Positions 22,078 through 32,341 of a stretch of 64,000 bases of DNA are shown here, in pieces. The stretch's first letter is position 1. Each line of letters opens with the position of its first letter. This DNA is from Eutypella sp. D-1 (taxonomy: Eukaryota; Ascomycota; Sordariomycetes; Xylariales; Diatrypaceae), in the NCBI GenBank assembly GCA_023313575.1, contig JAJTTP010000006.1, positions 1,116,001 to 1,180,000 of the forward strand. The letters run 5' to 3'. The position numbers and the translations under genes are program-made. Below the pieces are notes generated by a model. That model saw only the letters and a list, made by a program, of their open reading frames with translations. It did not search any database and was not told the DNA's origin.

Positions 22078-25024
22078 AATAAATAAATATCCGAATCGTA
22101 TATAAATCTTACGTAACTTTACTTTTATAAAATAAATAACATCGTTAAATCTAAACCATAAATATTTTTATTTTTTAATAACGTTAATTATTACGCCGTT
22201 TTTATTAATTAATTAATTAGTAACGTTATTAAGATATATACCGAATCGGTTTATATTTTTAATTAATATTAAAAATAAGGTATCCGTTTTTATTATATAA
22301 AAATTAATTTAATTAAAAAAGGTAATAATAAAAATTATATTAAACGATTTAAAAAAAAGTCCGTTATTAAAATAAATATTAATTTCTTTTATGCGGTTTT
22401 TAATTATTTTTAATTATTAATTAAGATATTCTTTTATTAAAATAAAATATTATTCCTTTTTTATAATAAATACTTTAACGGCACTTATATTTAGCATAAT
22501 TTTTAAAAAAACGTTTTTAATATATTTGTTTAAAATAAATATAATATCGGGTACGTTTTTTATCGTAAATAAAAAAAGGTTAATTCGGTATTAAAAAGAT
22601 TAATTAAATAAATAAGTAGTTATAAAGTATTAGTTATTATCCGAATAATTAAAATACTTTACGGTATTTTTTTTTTAAGTTTTAAAACGGGTTTACTTTT
22701 TTTATATTTAATAAAAAAAACGGTATAATTATCGCGTCGGGATACCTTTTTAATTTTTTATTATATTTTTACCTTTTTACGTTTTTATTTTAAGTGCTTA
22801 ATAAATTAATATCTTTTTTTATATATATTTAATATTTACGTTTTTATTACCTGTTAAGCTTTTACTTTTAATAATATTTTTTACTTTTATCGTTTCGGTA
22901 ATATTTACGGTTAATTTAAAAAGCATTATTATTATTATTACTATTATTATTATCTTTATTAATTATATATTAACTGATTTCTTTTATAACCTTATAAGTA
23001 TTAATTAAAGCTTATAATTTATTTATTAAGTTTTTAAAATAAATAAAAAATTCGAAAAAGGCATATTAAAATTAAGGAACTATACGGTAAACGTAATATA
23101 TAACGGCGATTAATTATTATTTTTTTCGGAAATCGGGCTTTAATATTTTTTAATATAAAAAAAGTTTATTAAATATAATTTAAAATATTTTTAAATTACT
23201 TTTACCGGCGTTTTTAACTTTAATGCTAAAAAAAAGTTATAAAAATTTAATTATAATAATATTAAATTTTATTTTATTTAATATTAAAATAACGTTTTAT
23301 AACAAAATATATATCGGTAAATATTAAATAATAAAAAATATTATAAAAAAATTATAATATTATACGTTTTAAAAAAGAATTAAAAATATAACGTAAAATT
23401 ACGTTTATTAAATATTATTAATATAACATACGTTAAAAAAAACAGAATTTATTTTTTAAAATATCGTAAACTTTTCCCGTATAATTATTCTTTTTATTTT
23501 AAACCTTTTTAAATTATTTTATAATAATCGATAAATATAATTTATTTAAAACATTAATTAATAAAATAATATAGTAAGTTTATTTTTATTAATTATTAAT
23601 AAGTATAAAGGTTTATTTTAATAATAAATTAAGTTCCGGGGTAAACTTAAATACCGTTTAAAAATGAATTATAACTTTTTAAAGTTTTTATAAGCCCCGG
23701 TCCTTTATTTAAAATAACCGTTAAAAAAGGTGGCGTTAAAAGTTAATATCTTTTATATTACTTAAGTTTTACAGTATACGGGTTAGTTTAAATTTTTTTA
23801 AAAAAGATAATCCGGTTATCCTTTTTTATTATTAAATAAAGTTATTTAAAAGGTTATTAATTATATCTTATAAGCTAAAACGGGTAACCCGGGTAATAAT
23901 TAAAAGAAAAAGGATAATTAAAATATAACGGGTAACCCGAAAGGTAAAAGTATTAATATAAATGCTTTATATTACCGAAAAATAATTAAATATTAACAGG
24001 AAAAAGTTAAATAACCGGGGTTAAATAAATATTAATAAAAGGTTAAGTATTAATAAAAGAAAAATATGGTTATTTTAACGGTAAAAGGTTAATTAAAACC
24101 GTTAATATATTACGTAATATTTAAAGCTCGGGTTAAGGTTTTCCGGTTAATTACGGCTATTATTAATATTTAAAAATAAAATTAATTAAAGCTATTTATT
24201 AAGGCGTAAAAAAATAAAAAAAGGTTTAATTAAAACCGGGGGGAAAAATTAACGTATAACCGTAAAAAGTAAATTAATAAAAATTATTAACTTTAATATA
24301 GCTTATATTATTAAAGTTTTTAACCAGTTATTTCGGGTTAAGGGTTAAAAATTATTTAATACCTTTGTAAAGGATTTAAAATATATTATAAAACGGATAA
24401 AATTTTTATAACTTTATAAATATATTAATTTTTAATCCGTTATATAAATTAAAGCTTTTTAAATTAAAAGGTTAAATTATCGGTTTTTTATTAATTTAAA
24501 TTTATTAAAATTTTATATTAAAAGTTAAAATTACGTAATAAGGTTAATTAATGCTGTTATAAAATTAATATTTTATCTTTTAATATATATGCCTTTTTAT
24601 ATTAATACGGTTTTTAACATAACGTTAAAATTTATTTTTATAAATTTTTAAAAATGGGTTTAATATTATTTAAAGGTTTTTTTAATCGTTTGGTTAATAT
24701 TTAACTTATTATCGGTTTTTTTTAAAATTATTAATAATAAATAATATTTAAGTTATTTTTTAAAAATTAATAACTTACATTAAATCGAATTTTATTTATT
24801 TTATAACTTCGGGGTTAAAAAATAAGATAAATATTATAATTTCTTTTCCCGTAACTTTTTACGTTAATATTTATTAAAAAGCTCCGTTAAAAAGTTATTT
24901 TTTAACGGTTTTTAAAAGGCCGGCTTATTTTTAATTATCCGATATAATAAATGGTTATAAAAGTAATAACGATAATAATACTTATAATAATATAAATAAA
25001 AAAAGGTTACTATCCGTTATAAAA

Positions 25025-25193
25025 ATAACAAAATAAAAAGTGGTAAAACTAATGTTATATTCTGGTTTAAAGTTTATTTATTTGTTAAAAATAAATACGG
25101 GCAAAGCCCGTATCCTTATATAAACGGGAGATAGGTACATAGGTACATCCTACTGGTATATGGGTCCATACCAGTGACCACTAACAACCAACA
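25025..25193 (-). repeat. Right (5') LTR of the copia element, nearly unmutated on its outer side
   Basis: The partner of 10201-10369. Its outer part (about 25120-25193, including GGTCCATACCAGTGACC) keeps the original G and C residues that the left copy has lost. It carries the hairpin atacgggc-aaa-gcccgtat at 25095-25113. Confidence 0.85.
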
Positions 25194-26764
25194 GTCATCG
25201 TGGCACTATGCGGCTCTCCAATTACCGGACAGGGATGGGCGAATTTTCTTCTTCTTTTCTTCTTGTCTTCTCTTCCCTGGCGGATCAAGGAAGAAGCAAT
25301 GATCTCACCGCCGGAAATCTTGTCCCCCCCCCTTCCCCCGATCCGATTCCCCCGCTCTCTCCCCCAACGTAGTAATAACACTCCTGTCAGTCAGCAAGCA
25401 GTTCTAACGTATGGGTGAATATAACCTTAAAATCCCACATCCGCTAAAAGATTTGAGTTAAACGAAGCTGACGGGCTTCAAGGGGGTCGATCGAAACGTG
25501 ATTAGTTGGGACGAAAGAAAATGCCCGACGGGAACTAGCAAACGTAGATCTTAACCTTATCCAACTTAAACTTGGGATACTGGGTTGGGTGAGACGGTAG
25601 TTAGTAGATATCCGGCTCAATCCCGCACCTCCCCTCTTACACCCCCCCCCCCCCCCCCCAAATTTCTACGCAACTACGTAATGGAAAAGTGGCACCGCCA
25701 AAGTTGCTCCCTTATAGTTATATAGTCTCCTAGTGCTCCTCGGGATTTGGGGATTTAAGATCGATTTTTTTTTTCGGCTTGGAGTATGCAGATATCACAG
25801 GGCGATGCCATGATCGGTCGTGCAGGAAGGTCAAAATTTTGTCTGCAACTTTAGAGATCCTGAGACAAGTTCAAATGCAAGCAAAGTTGTCGTGGCAGTA
25901 GCGGGGCAATAGCCGCCGACCTAGAGGGGGGAACCTTGAAAAAATACATCCTCAGCATCAAATCTTGTCTGTCAACTGATAATAACAACTGTGGCCAAGG
26001 TCTAGAATTTCTGGATTGTAGTTTCACATGATACTCGAACGACACGACAAACTTCGTTCATCCTATAACCAGGCTTGCTTGTTCTAGTGTACCTGCACAA
26101 GACTCCACTCACACGAAACCACCATGCGGGGGCTTCTTAGGGACGAACGCAAGTGTTTTTCTGTACGTTGATAATAAACTAGGAGCTCGTCTGACCTCGA
26201 AGAAAATTTCTTGTCGAGTTTCTTCGTTTCAACTCGTCCTTCGGCATTGAGTCCCTCGGTGATTCATTCTCTAGCTCTTTTATACATTCCTGCGGATCTT
26301 TTCGGGGCTCTGCACCCATTTTTCCGAGGCGGAAATGGTCGTGCGAAGCAAGGCAGGCCGGCAGCATATCTCGAGAGTGGGATTTTATTATCGTCTCGCC
26401 CTTCCAGGCAGGACATATCTGCCGTGGATTCCTGTATTTGGTGATGAAGCACCCAAGTACCTCGCGTTAAAATCTTGGCACTGCACGAGGCTGCCGTCAT
26501 GAGTGTCATGAAAACCGCCATGGCCTACGCCTACGTATGGCGCTGAGAGAAGTACCCTGGCCTAGACACATAGCCATTCTGAATTGCTTGGGCGTGCAGA
26601 GTGGCTGAGACGTAACTGCGACTAACCCATCATGCATCATATCCCACGGCGAGGAGTCATCTCATTCTCATGATGCAGCTAACTTCCGAGTGGCCGTGGT
26701 GACCCTGATATCCACGTCTTTTCGGGGGAGAAATTGGCGGATCATCAATCACGAAGGGGCTCGC
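25194..26764. other. Intergenic region right of the transposon nest
   Basis: Base composition is normal again immediately after 25193. It contains an 18-nt C run at 25642-25659. No gene was recognised; short reading frames on both strands have no family features. Confidence 0.55.
25642..25659. repeat. Homopolymer run of 18 C
   Basis: A poly-C tract in the intergenic space; it is probably length-variable and a weak point of any assembly. Confidence 0.85.
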
Positions 26765-27955
26765 TCACCCCAGCTTGAAATTGGCGTTAGGCTGGAATTG
26801 CGAGACGCGGATATACGTGCTGATGTCAGCCTGACTGGCGCAGTTGTTGATGTAGTCGTGGACCTGCGGAAGGATGAACCCGTCTTCGTTGGCGTCTCCC
26901 TTGAACTCTGGGAGGGGAATGATGTTGTACGGCTCGCTTCGTCCCTTCTCGACAGAGTCATCAACCAGGACGGTGTCCGCCTGGGTCCATCTGCCACCAT
27001 TGGCATAATTCGGATGGCTGCTCGCTACTTCGGGCGCGTTCCAAAGGGTTGTTAGGCGCTTGTAGCACTGGACTCTCAGATTGTAGTCGCTTGAGGAGAG
27101 GCCGAACTTGTCCCTGCCCCAGATGGCAACGACCTTTCGGTGCTGCTCGGGGGTCATGAGCTGGGCACACATCTTACGGACATTGTCGGGCTTGGCGGAA
27201 GACCATATAGCGACGGTGAAGGTCTCTATACAATAGGATAAAAAGCGGCGCGCGTGAGGACGCTCGATGAAGTGGCTAGGGTTCCTTTTGTTGGGGCGGT
27301 ATAACAGGGTGCCGTTCAAGTCGATGACGACCAGGATCTTGCGGGGGTGGGGGAGGCGCAAGGGCGGTAGGGAGGCGTGAACAAGGTATAGGGGCGAAGG
27401 ATCGGGAACGCCGCCTGATTGCTTGGATGGTATTGATCGTTCGTCCCTTGGCTTGTTAGAACGAGAGCCGTTAGGAGACCGAGAGGGTTGAGGAGGCCGG
27501 CCTTGCCCGGGCGCCTGAGTCTCGAAAGTGGATGCAAAAGGGTTGAGGGGGGCTCGGCCTTGCGGGATCGGAGGGGGTAAAGGCATATTCGGCGGGTAAT
27601 ACCCGAAACCTTGAGCGTTCATGATGGAAATAGGAGTAGTGGTAGGGAGTGATTTTGGCCGGGGAGTATTGCTAGTACTACTACTACCACCACTGATGCC
27701 ACCACTGATGCCACTGATACCACTATTACTACCAGATTCTGCTGATTTCTGCGCTTCTGACTGAACGGTGGAAGCGATGCGGAATTGGGAGTAAATTTGT
27801 GAGTGAGGCGGAATGAAGGAGGATGTTAAGTTGGTCTGTATCGAGGGATTGGCGAGGCAGTTACGGCGACTATGGCAGTTATCGTGATGTTTGCGCCGCC
27901 TGCCGTTTCTGGCTATTGTGGCCAGAGCATTCCGGGGAAGAGAGATTCGGAACAT
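26765..27955 (-). CDS. FCP1/NLI-type HAD phosphatase-domain protein with variant DLNGT motif
   Basis: A single exon of 396 residues. Residues 1-200 are low complexity: an Arg-rich start that could be a mitochondrial presequence, a Ser/Gly/Ile microsatellite stretch (about 75-95) and a Pro-rich linker. The FCP1 homology (HAD-like) domain runs from about 205 to 380. Motif 1 is ILVVIDLNGTLLYRP, so the first aspartate (Asp212) is kept but the second of the usual DxDx[TV] is Asn214. Motif 2 is AIWSSAKPDNV, and motif 4 is TVLVDDSVEKGRSEPYN. The second Asp normally acts as acid/base in CTD phosphatases, so activity may be weak or altered; I recall the DLNGT form in other fungal members, which suggests a subfamily rather than a fresh mutation. 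An alternative start is Met112 (27622). It is divergent from RRP36. Substrate unknown. Confidence 0.83.
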   Translation of the reverse strand: MFRISLPRNALATIARNGRRRKHHDNCHSRRNCLANPSIQTNLTSSFIPPHSQIYSQFRIASTVQSEAQKSAESGSNSGISGISGGISGGSSSTSNTPRPKSLPTTTPISIMNAQGFGYYPPNMPLPPPIPQGRAPLNPFASTFETQAPGQGRPPQPSRSPNGSRSNKPRDERSIPSKQSGGVPDPSPLYLVHASLPPLRLPHPRKILVVIDLNGTLLYRPNKRNPSHFIERPHARRFLSYCIETFTVAIWSSAKPDNVRKMCAQLMTPEQHRKVVAIWGRDKFGLSSSDYNLRVQCYKRLTTLWNAPEVASSHPNYANGGRWTQADTVLVDDSVEKGRSEPYNIIPLPEFKGDANEDGFILPQVHDYINNCASQADISTYIRVSQFQPNANFKLG

Positions 27956-28584
27956 AAAGAAGGAAGGGAGAAGAAGGGGTTATAGGTAGTGGAACAAAGA
28001 ACTTTGACGAATACCTAAGTACTAAGTACGGAAGAGGAACCTTGGAAGGATGGCGGACGGAAGATGGATAAATAATATGCGAAAATGGGTGGTTCAGCTG
28101 TTTCGGATATGCGCCGATGCGAAGATGCAAAAGTGAACAAAATAAGATGTGAAGAAATACAGTACATGGATCTAACTATTTACTATTCCGTACCGTACCT
28201 GACAGCATCCAATGAATTTCATGGATTGTAGGACCCCAAGACCCCGGATGAGGTCTCTGATCTTGCCTGCAGCCTGCAATGGGATTGTCTGATTGGATAC
28301 CTAAGTATTATTAGTTCCACTTACATTCGTACGCTAGCTTGCATGCCTTATCGATAAAGAATATGTGCTTCTGCCCCACTGAAATTCATGATGTAGGCCA
28401 GCAGGCAAGCCGGCAAGTAGGTTACTTAAGTACAGTACTATAATACATGTAGAAAGCCGACCTAGACCTCGGGAGCTTTCCCACTACAGAAGGAGAAACC
28501 GGAAAGCGCAGCCCAAAACATAGAATAATACCTACCAAGTCCATCCCAACCCTCTGGTACAACTTTTTAATACAATCATCCTCA
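27956..28584. promoter_or_regulatory. Divergent promoter region of the FCP1-like gene and RRP36
   Basis: 629 bp between two head-to-head start codons. No specific factor sites can be assigned with confidence, but the arrangement implies shared or overlapping promoters. Confidence 0.5.
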
Positions 28585-29700
28585 ATGGACCGGTCAAGAA
28601 TATCGAAGCGCAAGGCAGCGCCCTTGCGCAACCTCCAGCGACGTGTGAGAGCTAGGAGAGACGAGCCGGAACCAGAAGATGTCTTCAGTCAAGAAGAGAG
28701 CGGCAGCGAGGATGGCCGATCGGGAAAAGACAGCGAGGATGGGAGCGACGACGATGATGAGCATGATGAAGAGGTATGCGCTCACTTTTAACCCGTGGCT
28801 CACCTAAGCAGTCTGGTCAGTTTCAGCACAGATGATGTGGAGTGGGAGAGCTAACGGAGTTTGTTATAGTCAGATCTCCCATCGGAAGAGGATGACGACA
28901 GCGACAGAGACGAGGATGAAGACGTGGATGATGAAGATAATGGTGCCCCGCGGATAAATGCCTCGCAAATATCTTTCGGTGCTCTCGCGAAAGCTCAATC
29001 ATCCCTCCCGAACGCACGGCGGAAGAAGAAAGGACCGCATGGCCGGGGAGACGGCGACGATGATAACGACGACGATGACGATAACGATAGCGAAGATTCA
29101 GGTCCAGAAGAAGTCTCCTCTTCAAAAAACCACCAATCCAAAGCGAAGCCCAAGATCGGGCGGACCAACAAACACGCGCCCGCCGAGCAGTCGAGCAAGA
29201 AACCCGTCAGCCGGCGGCGAGAGGTCGTCGCGGTGCCGCAAGTCGCAGCGCGGGACCCGCGGTTCGACCCGGCGACGGCGGGGCCGGTGGACGAGGACAA
29301 AGCGCGGCGGGCGTACGCGTTCCTGGACGAGTACCGGGACGCGGAGATGGCGCGGCTGCAGGAGGCGCTGCGGAAGACGCCCAAGGCGGACGCGGCGGCG
29401 CGGGAGGAGCTCAAGCGCGCTCTCGCGTCCATGCAGGATCGCCGGAGGGCCCAGCGCCGCCGCGACGACGAGAAGGCCCTGCTCGCCGAGCACCGCCGCC
29501 GCGAAAAGGACCTCGTCCGCCAGGGCAAGAAGAGCGCCCCCTTCTACCTCAAGCGCAGCGAGCAGCGCAAGCAGCTCCTCGTCGACCGCTTCGCCGCCAT
29601 GAAGGGCAAGCAAGCCGACCGTGCCATCGAGCGCAGGCGCAAGAAGCTCGCTTCCAGGGAAAAGAAGGATATGCCCTTTGCCAGGAGGGAGAGGTCGTGA
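28585..29700 (+). CDS. RRP36: Ribosomal RNA processing protein Rrp36
   Basis: Two exons, 28585-28773 and 28870-29700, encode 339 residues. The 96-nt intron (donor GTATGC, branch AGCTAACG, acceptor TTATAG) is phase 0. The N-terminal third is strongly acidic (runs of Asp/Glu), interrupted by the conserved box QISFGALAKAQ. Then come KHAPAEQSSKKPVSRRREVV and RDPRFDPATAG, both hallmarks of Rrp36, a helical basic region starting YAFLDEYRDAEMARLQEALR, and the ending KSAPFYLKRSEQRKQLL, ERRRKKLASREKKDMPFARR. All of these match the family in order. Rrp36 is a nucleolar component of the small-subunit processome needed for early 35S/18S pre-rRNA cleavages. Codon use is GC-rich, unlike the exon-1 region, but no break is visible. 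Confidence 0.93.
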
Positions 29701-30004
29701 TGCCAGCGAAACTGATAACTGGCTCTTTTTGGCATCGAGGATAGGAAGAATAAGCTGCTGGTACTACCTAGAATAAACGGGATGGAATATTCACTGTGTT
29801 TTTCCTAAGCTGTAGTTGTCTATGTGTAGAGTCTAGTTTTCCATTCAGCATGCTGCCCCTGACCTCGTATATTGTACATTTCACTCCGACACCATGTGCT
29901 TTTACCCCTTAGCTCCTATTTGATATCGTGACACGTGCTCTGCAAAACACCATTTTAAATTCGTACACTTTTTACACTCGAAACATGCGCCGCCTCCCTC
30001 CGCA
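29701..30004. other. Convergent 3' intergenic region
   Basis: The short shared 3' space of RRP36 and COQ8. Nothing else is seen in it. Confidence 0.5.
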
Positions 30005-32341
30005 CTACAGCTCGTCGAGTTTGCCGGCCTTGCGCAGCGCGTTCTCGAAGAGCTCGCCGCACCGGACCCGGCTGCCGAGCCTGGCGCAGAGCAGGAACGC
30101 GCCGCTGAGCTTGCGGTGCAGGCTGTAGGTCTCCTCGGGGGGCGGGGACAGGCGCTCGCGGACCATGACGGGGATGAGCGCCTTGACGCGCTCGGTGATG
30201 GTCTGGTCGCGGAAGTCGTAGGTCTCGGGCGCCGAGGCAAGGAACGGCTCCGCGAGCGTCAGGATCGACGCCGTGTGCGCGTCTACCATCGCCCGGCTCT
30301 CGTGGCCCGTTAGGTACCCCAGCGCCTCCGACAGCGCCTTGATCGCCTCCCGGTCCGCCCGCGACGCCGCCGCCAGCAGACTCAGGTACCGCGACACGAA
30401 CTCCGCCGGGTACTCGCGCGAGGCTCCGAAGTCCAGCAGCTCCAGCCGCCCCGCGCCCGCGTTGTACAGGAAATTCGTCCAGTTCGGGTCCGTCTGCATG
30501 AAGTGGAACTCCGCGATCTCCCGCAGGCAGAGCCGCAGGATCTGCGTCCCGATCCAGTCCCGCTGCTCCTGCGTCAGCGGCGCCGAGCCGCCTTCCGCCC
30601 CCTTACCCGCCGCCGCCCGCGTCACCCCGACTCCCTCCATGAACTCCATCGTTAGCACGTGCCGGCCCGACGCCTCGGGGAAGATCTCCGGCACGGCGAA
30701 GACGTCCCGCTCGTCCGCCAGCAGCTCGCGGTACCGGCGACCGCACGCGGCCTCGCGCTCGTAGTCACACTCCCACCCGAGCTCCGTGCGCGCATTGTCG
30801 ATGGTCTTGTTGAGGTACAGGCCCTTGGGGAGCACCTTGGAGGCGGTCAGCAGCATCGACAGGTTGTCGAGGTCGGAGTTGATGGAGTCCGCGACGCCGG
30901 GGAACTGCACCTTGACGGCGACGCGGCGGCCCGTCGACTTCAGGGTCGCCCGGTGCACCTGCCCAATCGACGCCGCGGCCATCGGCAGCTCCTCGAACTC
31001 GTCGAACAGCTCCTCGCGCCACCCGGGACCCAGGCTAGCCGCGAGCACGCGATCGCGCTGCCACGCCGGCATGTAGTCCGCCCGGTCCTGCACCCGCTGC
31101 AGGACCTCCTGGATCGGCGCCGGTAGCATCTTGGCGTCCTGGAAGCTCATCATCTGCCCCATCTTGAGCGCCGCGCCTCGCATCCGCGATAGCTTCGCCA
31201 CCAGCCGCTCCATGTTCCCTGCGCTGAGCAGCACCGACCCCTGGCCCCCGCCCCCGAACCCCCGGCTCACGCCCTCGCTGATCGCTCCGCCTAACATTCC
31301 TGCCGCTAGGCCGCCGTAGTTCCACAATCTTCCCAGCCGCGTGGACGGCACCTTAGACTCCCGAAGTGAGTAGGTCGGCGTTTTCGACTCGCCGATGGGT
31401 GGGGCCGCCGGCGAGGGCTCTGCCCGCGCAGGTGCATCCTGTTCTTCCCGTGATAGGATCTCTTCGACTACCTGCTCCGGCTCCTTCGCGGCACCAGTGG
31501 ATTCCTCGGAAAGACTCGGCCGTTCCTCCACGGGCTCTGGGCGAGCAGTGGCCCCTTCCACTGGGCTCCGCGCTGCTGATATAAAAGTTTCAGGGGCAGC
31601 AGCTGGGGCAGGCGTCAGTCCACCTTTCTTCGCGACATCACCTTTTCCGTGACCAAAATCCTTAAACCAGCTCGGCGTCGGGGGCTTCACGAGAGCCTGG
31701 GGTTTTCTAGGCGCGTCCGTTTGACTCCCGAGCAACTGGGATGCGCGGCTAGTGCGGAAAACGTTGATGTCCACGCCAGCCGGAGCGTCCTCGGTAGTTT
31801 GAGACGTAGGGGCCTGCGTTTGGGCTGGTGAAGGCGGTGATGAGTGGCCAGTGTTCGTCCGCTCCGCTGCAACATTGGCCGATCGCTTGAGGGTATCTAA
31901 GATACTTCCCTGGTCTGGTTGGAGCGTCGCGGGTTTCTGTAGGGGTGAATCCCGGAAGAGATTCTTAGAAACATACCGCTGCTCTAGAGGTATCCGGCCA
32001 TGGTCTTTTACATCATCCTTTAATTCTCCTCTTGATTCATGATTTTGACTCTGCCCTTGCTGCACAACATCGTTCTTCTCCTCACCCGGCTCACCCCATG
32101 ACTGCTCCGGAGGCGGTGCTGAGGCATCAGAGTGAGCGGGGTCTGATGTTGGTGGAGGCCGGTGACCTCCTTGCTGTCTCAACGACTGCACAATGGTTGA
32201 AGTCCGCCCATAGCGGTCCAGCTGCCGAGAACGGAGCTCGAGATGCTTCGATGCGACGGACCGGGATGCCTTGACGACCGAGGCCAAGTCAATGATTATG
32301 TCCGCGAATCTCATCGGGACAAAAAATTGTAAGGTAGACAA
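30005..32341 (-). CDS. COQ8: Coq8/ADCK-family atypical kinase (UbiB family) for coenzyme Q biosynthesis
   Basis: A single exon of 778 residues. The start MSTLQFFVPMRFADIIIDLASVV is typical of fungal Coq8 (Met11 at 32311 is an alternative start). Residues 60-330 are a low-complexity Pro/Ser/Glu linker. The UbiB kinase domain follows with all its markers: the KMGQ motif of the N-terminal extension (393-396), the Ala-rich AAAS loop (455-458) replacing the Gly-rich loop, Lys477 in VAVKVQ, ECDYEREA, the catalytic segment QTDPNWTN (Asp618, Asn623) and DFGAS (Asp637). Coq8 sits in the mitochondrial inner membrane on the matrix side and, through ATPase activity, supports assembly of the CoQ synthesis complex. 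All key residues are intact. It is longer than yeast Coq8 (501 residues) mostly because of the linker, as is usual in filamentous fungi. Confidence 0.94.
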   Translation of the reverse strand: MSTLQFFVPMRFADIIIDLASVVKASRSVASKHLELRSRQLDRYGRTSTIVQSLRQQGGHRPPPTSDPAHSDASAPPPEQSWGEPGEEKNDVVQQGQSQNHESRGELKDDVKDHGRIPLEQRYVSKNLFRDSPLQKPATLQPDQGSILDTLKRSANVAAERTNTGHSSPPSPAQTQAPTSQTTEDAPAGVDINVFRTSRASQLLGSQTDAPRKPQALVKPPTPSWFKDFGHGKGDVAKKGGLTPAPAAAPETFISAARSPVEGATARPEPVEERPSLSEESTGAAKEPEQVVEEILSREEQDAPARAEPSPAAPPIGESKTPTYSLRESKVPSTRLGRLWNYGGLAAGMLGGAISEGVSRGFGGGGQGSVLLSAGNMERLVAKLSRMRGAALKMGQMMSFQDAKMLPAPIQEVLQRVQDRADYMPAWQRDRVLAASLGPGWREELFDEFEELPMAAASIGQVHRATLKSTGRRVAVKVQFPGVADSINSDLDNLSMLLTASKVLPKGLYLNKTIDNARTELGWECDYEREAACGRRYRELLADERDVFAVPEIFPEASGRHVLTMEFMEGVGVTRAAAGKGAEGGSAPLTQEQRDWIGTQILRLCLREIAEFHFMQTDPNWTNFLYNAGAGRLELLDFGASREYPAEFVSRYLSLLAAASRADREAIKALSEALGYLTGHESRAMVDAHTASILTLAEPFLASAPETYDFRDQTITERVKALIPVMVRERLSPPPEETYSLHRKLSGAFLLCARLGSRVRCGELFENALRKAGKLDEL

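Larger units (their letters stand above)
10201..25193 (-). mobile_element. Nested, RIP-mutated Ty1/copia retrotransposon (outer element of the AT-rich island)
   Basis: The AT-rich island is bounded by 169-bp direct repeats (10201-10369 and 25025-25193), taken as LTRs: on the minus strand they begin TGTTGG. A polypurine run lies next to the left copy on the minus strand, as expected for a 3' LTR. Minus-strand relics of copia proteins lie inside: RNase H near 10825-11040 and integrase with downstream polyprotein at 20830-21600. Five pieces of the internal region (10370-11427, 19278-19507, 19898-20384, 20816 to about 21691, and 22078-25024) are separated by younger insertions. Removing those leaves an element of roughly 6 kb, normal for copia. 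Reading frames are full of TAA and TGA stops, CpA and TpG are nearly absent while CpG and CpC persist, and TpA is very common, which is the RIP pattern. No target-site duplication was found for the outer element. Confidence 0.85.

Noticed and set aside
10201..25193. AT-rich island as a mitochondrial DNA insertion or a centromere core
   Set aside because: The presence of LTRs with target duplications, decayed gypsy and copia proteins, and CpA/TpG depletion with retained CpG explains it as RIP-mutated retrotransposons.
26740..26775. GTGAGC overlapping the stop codon of the FCP1-like gene, possible extra terminal exon
   Set aside because: The only in-frame continuation I could build adds about seven residues after a poorly supported acceptor, and the domain already ends where expected.
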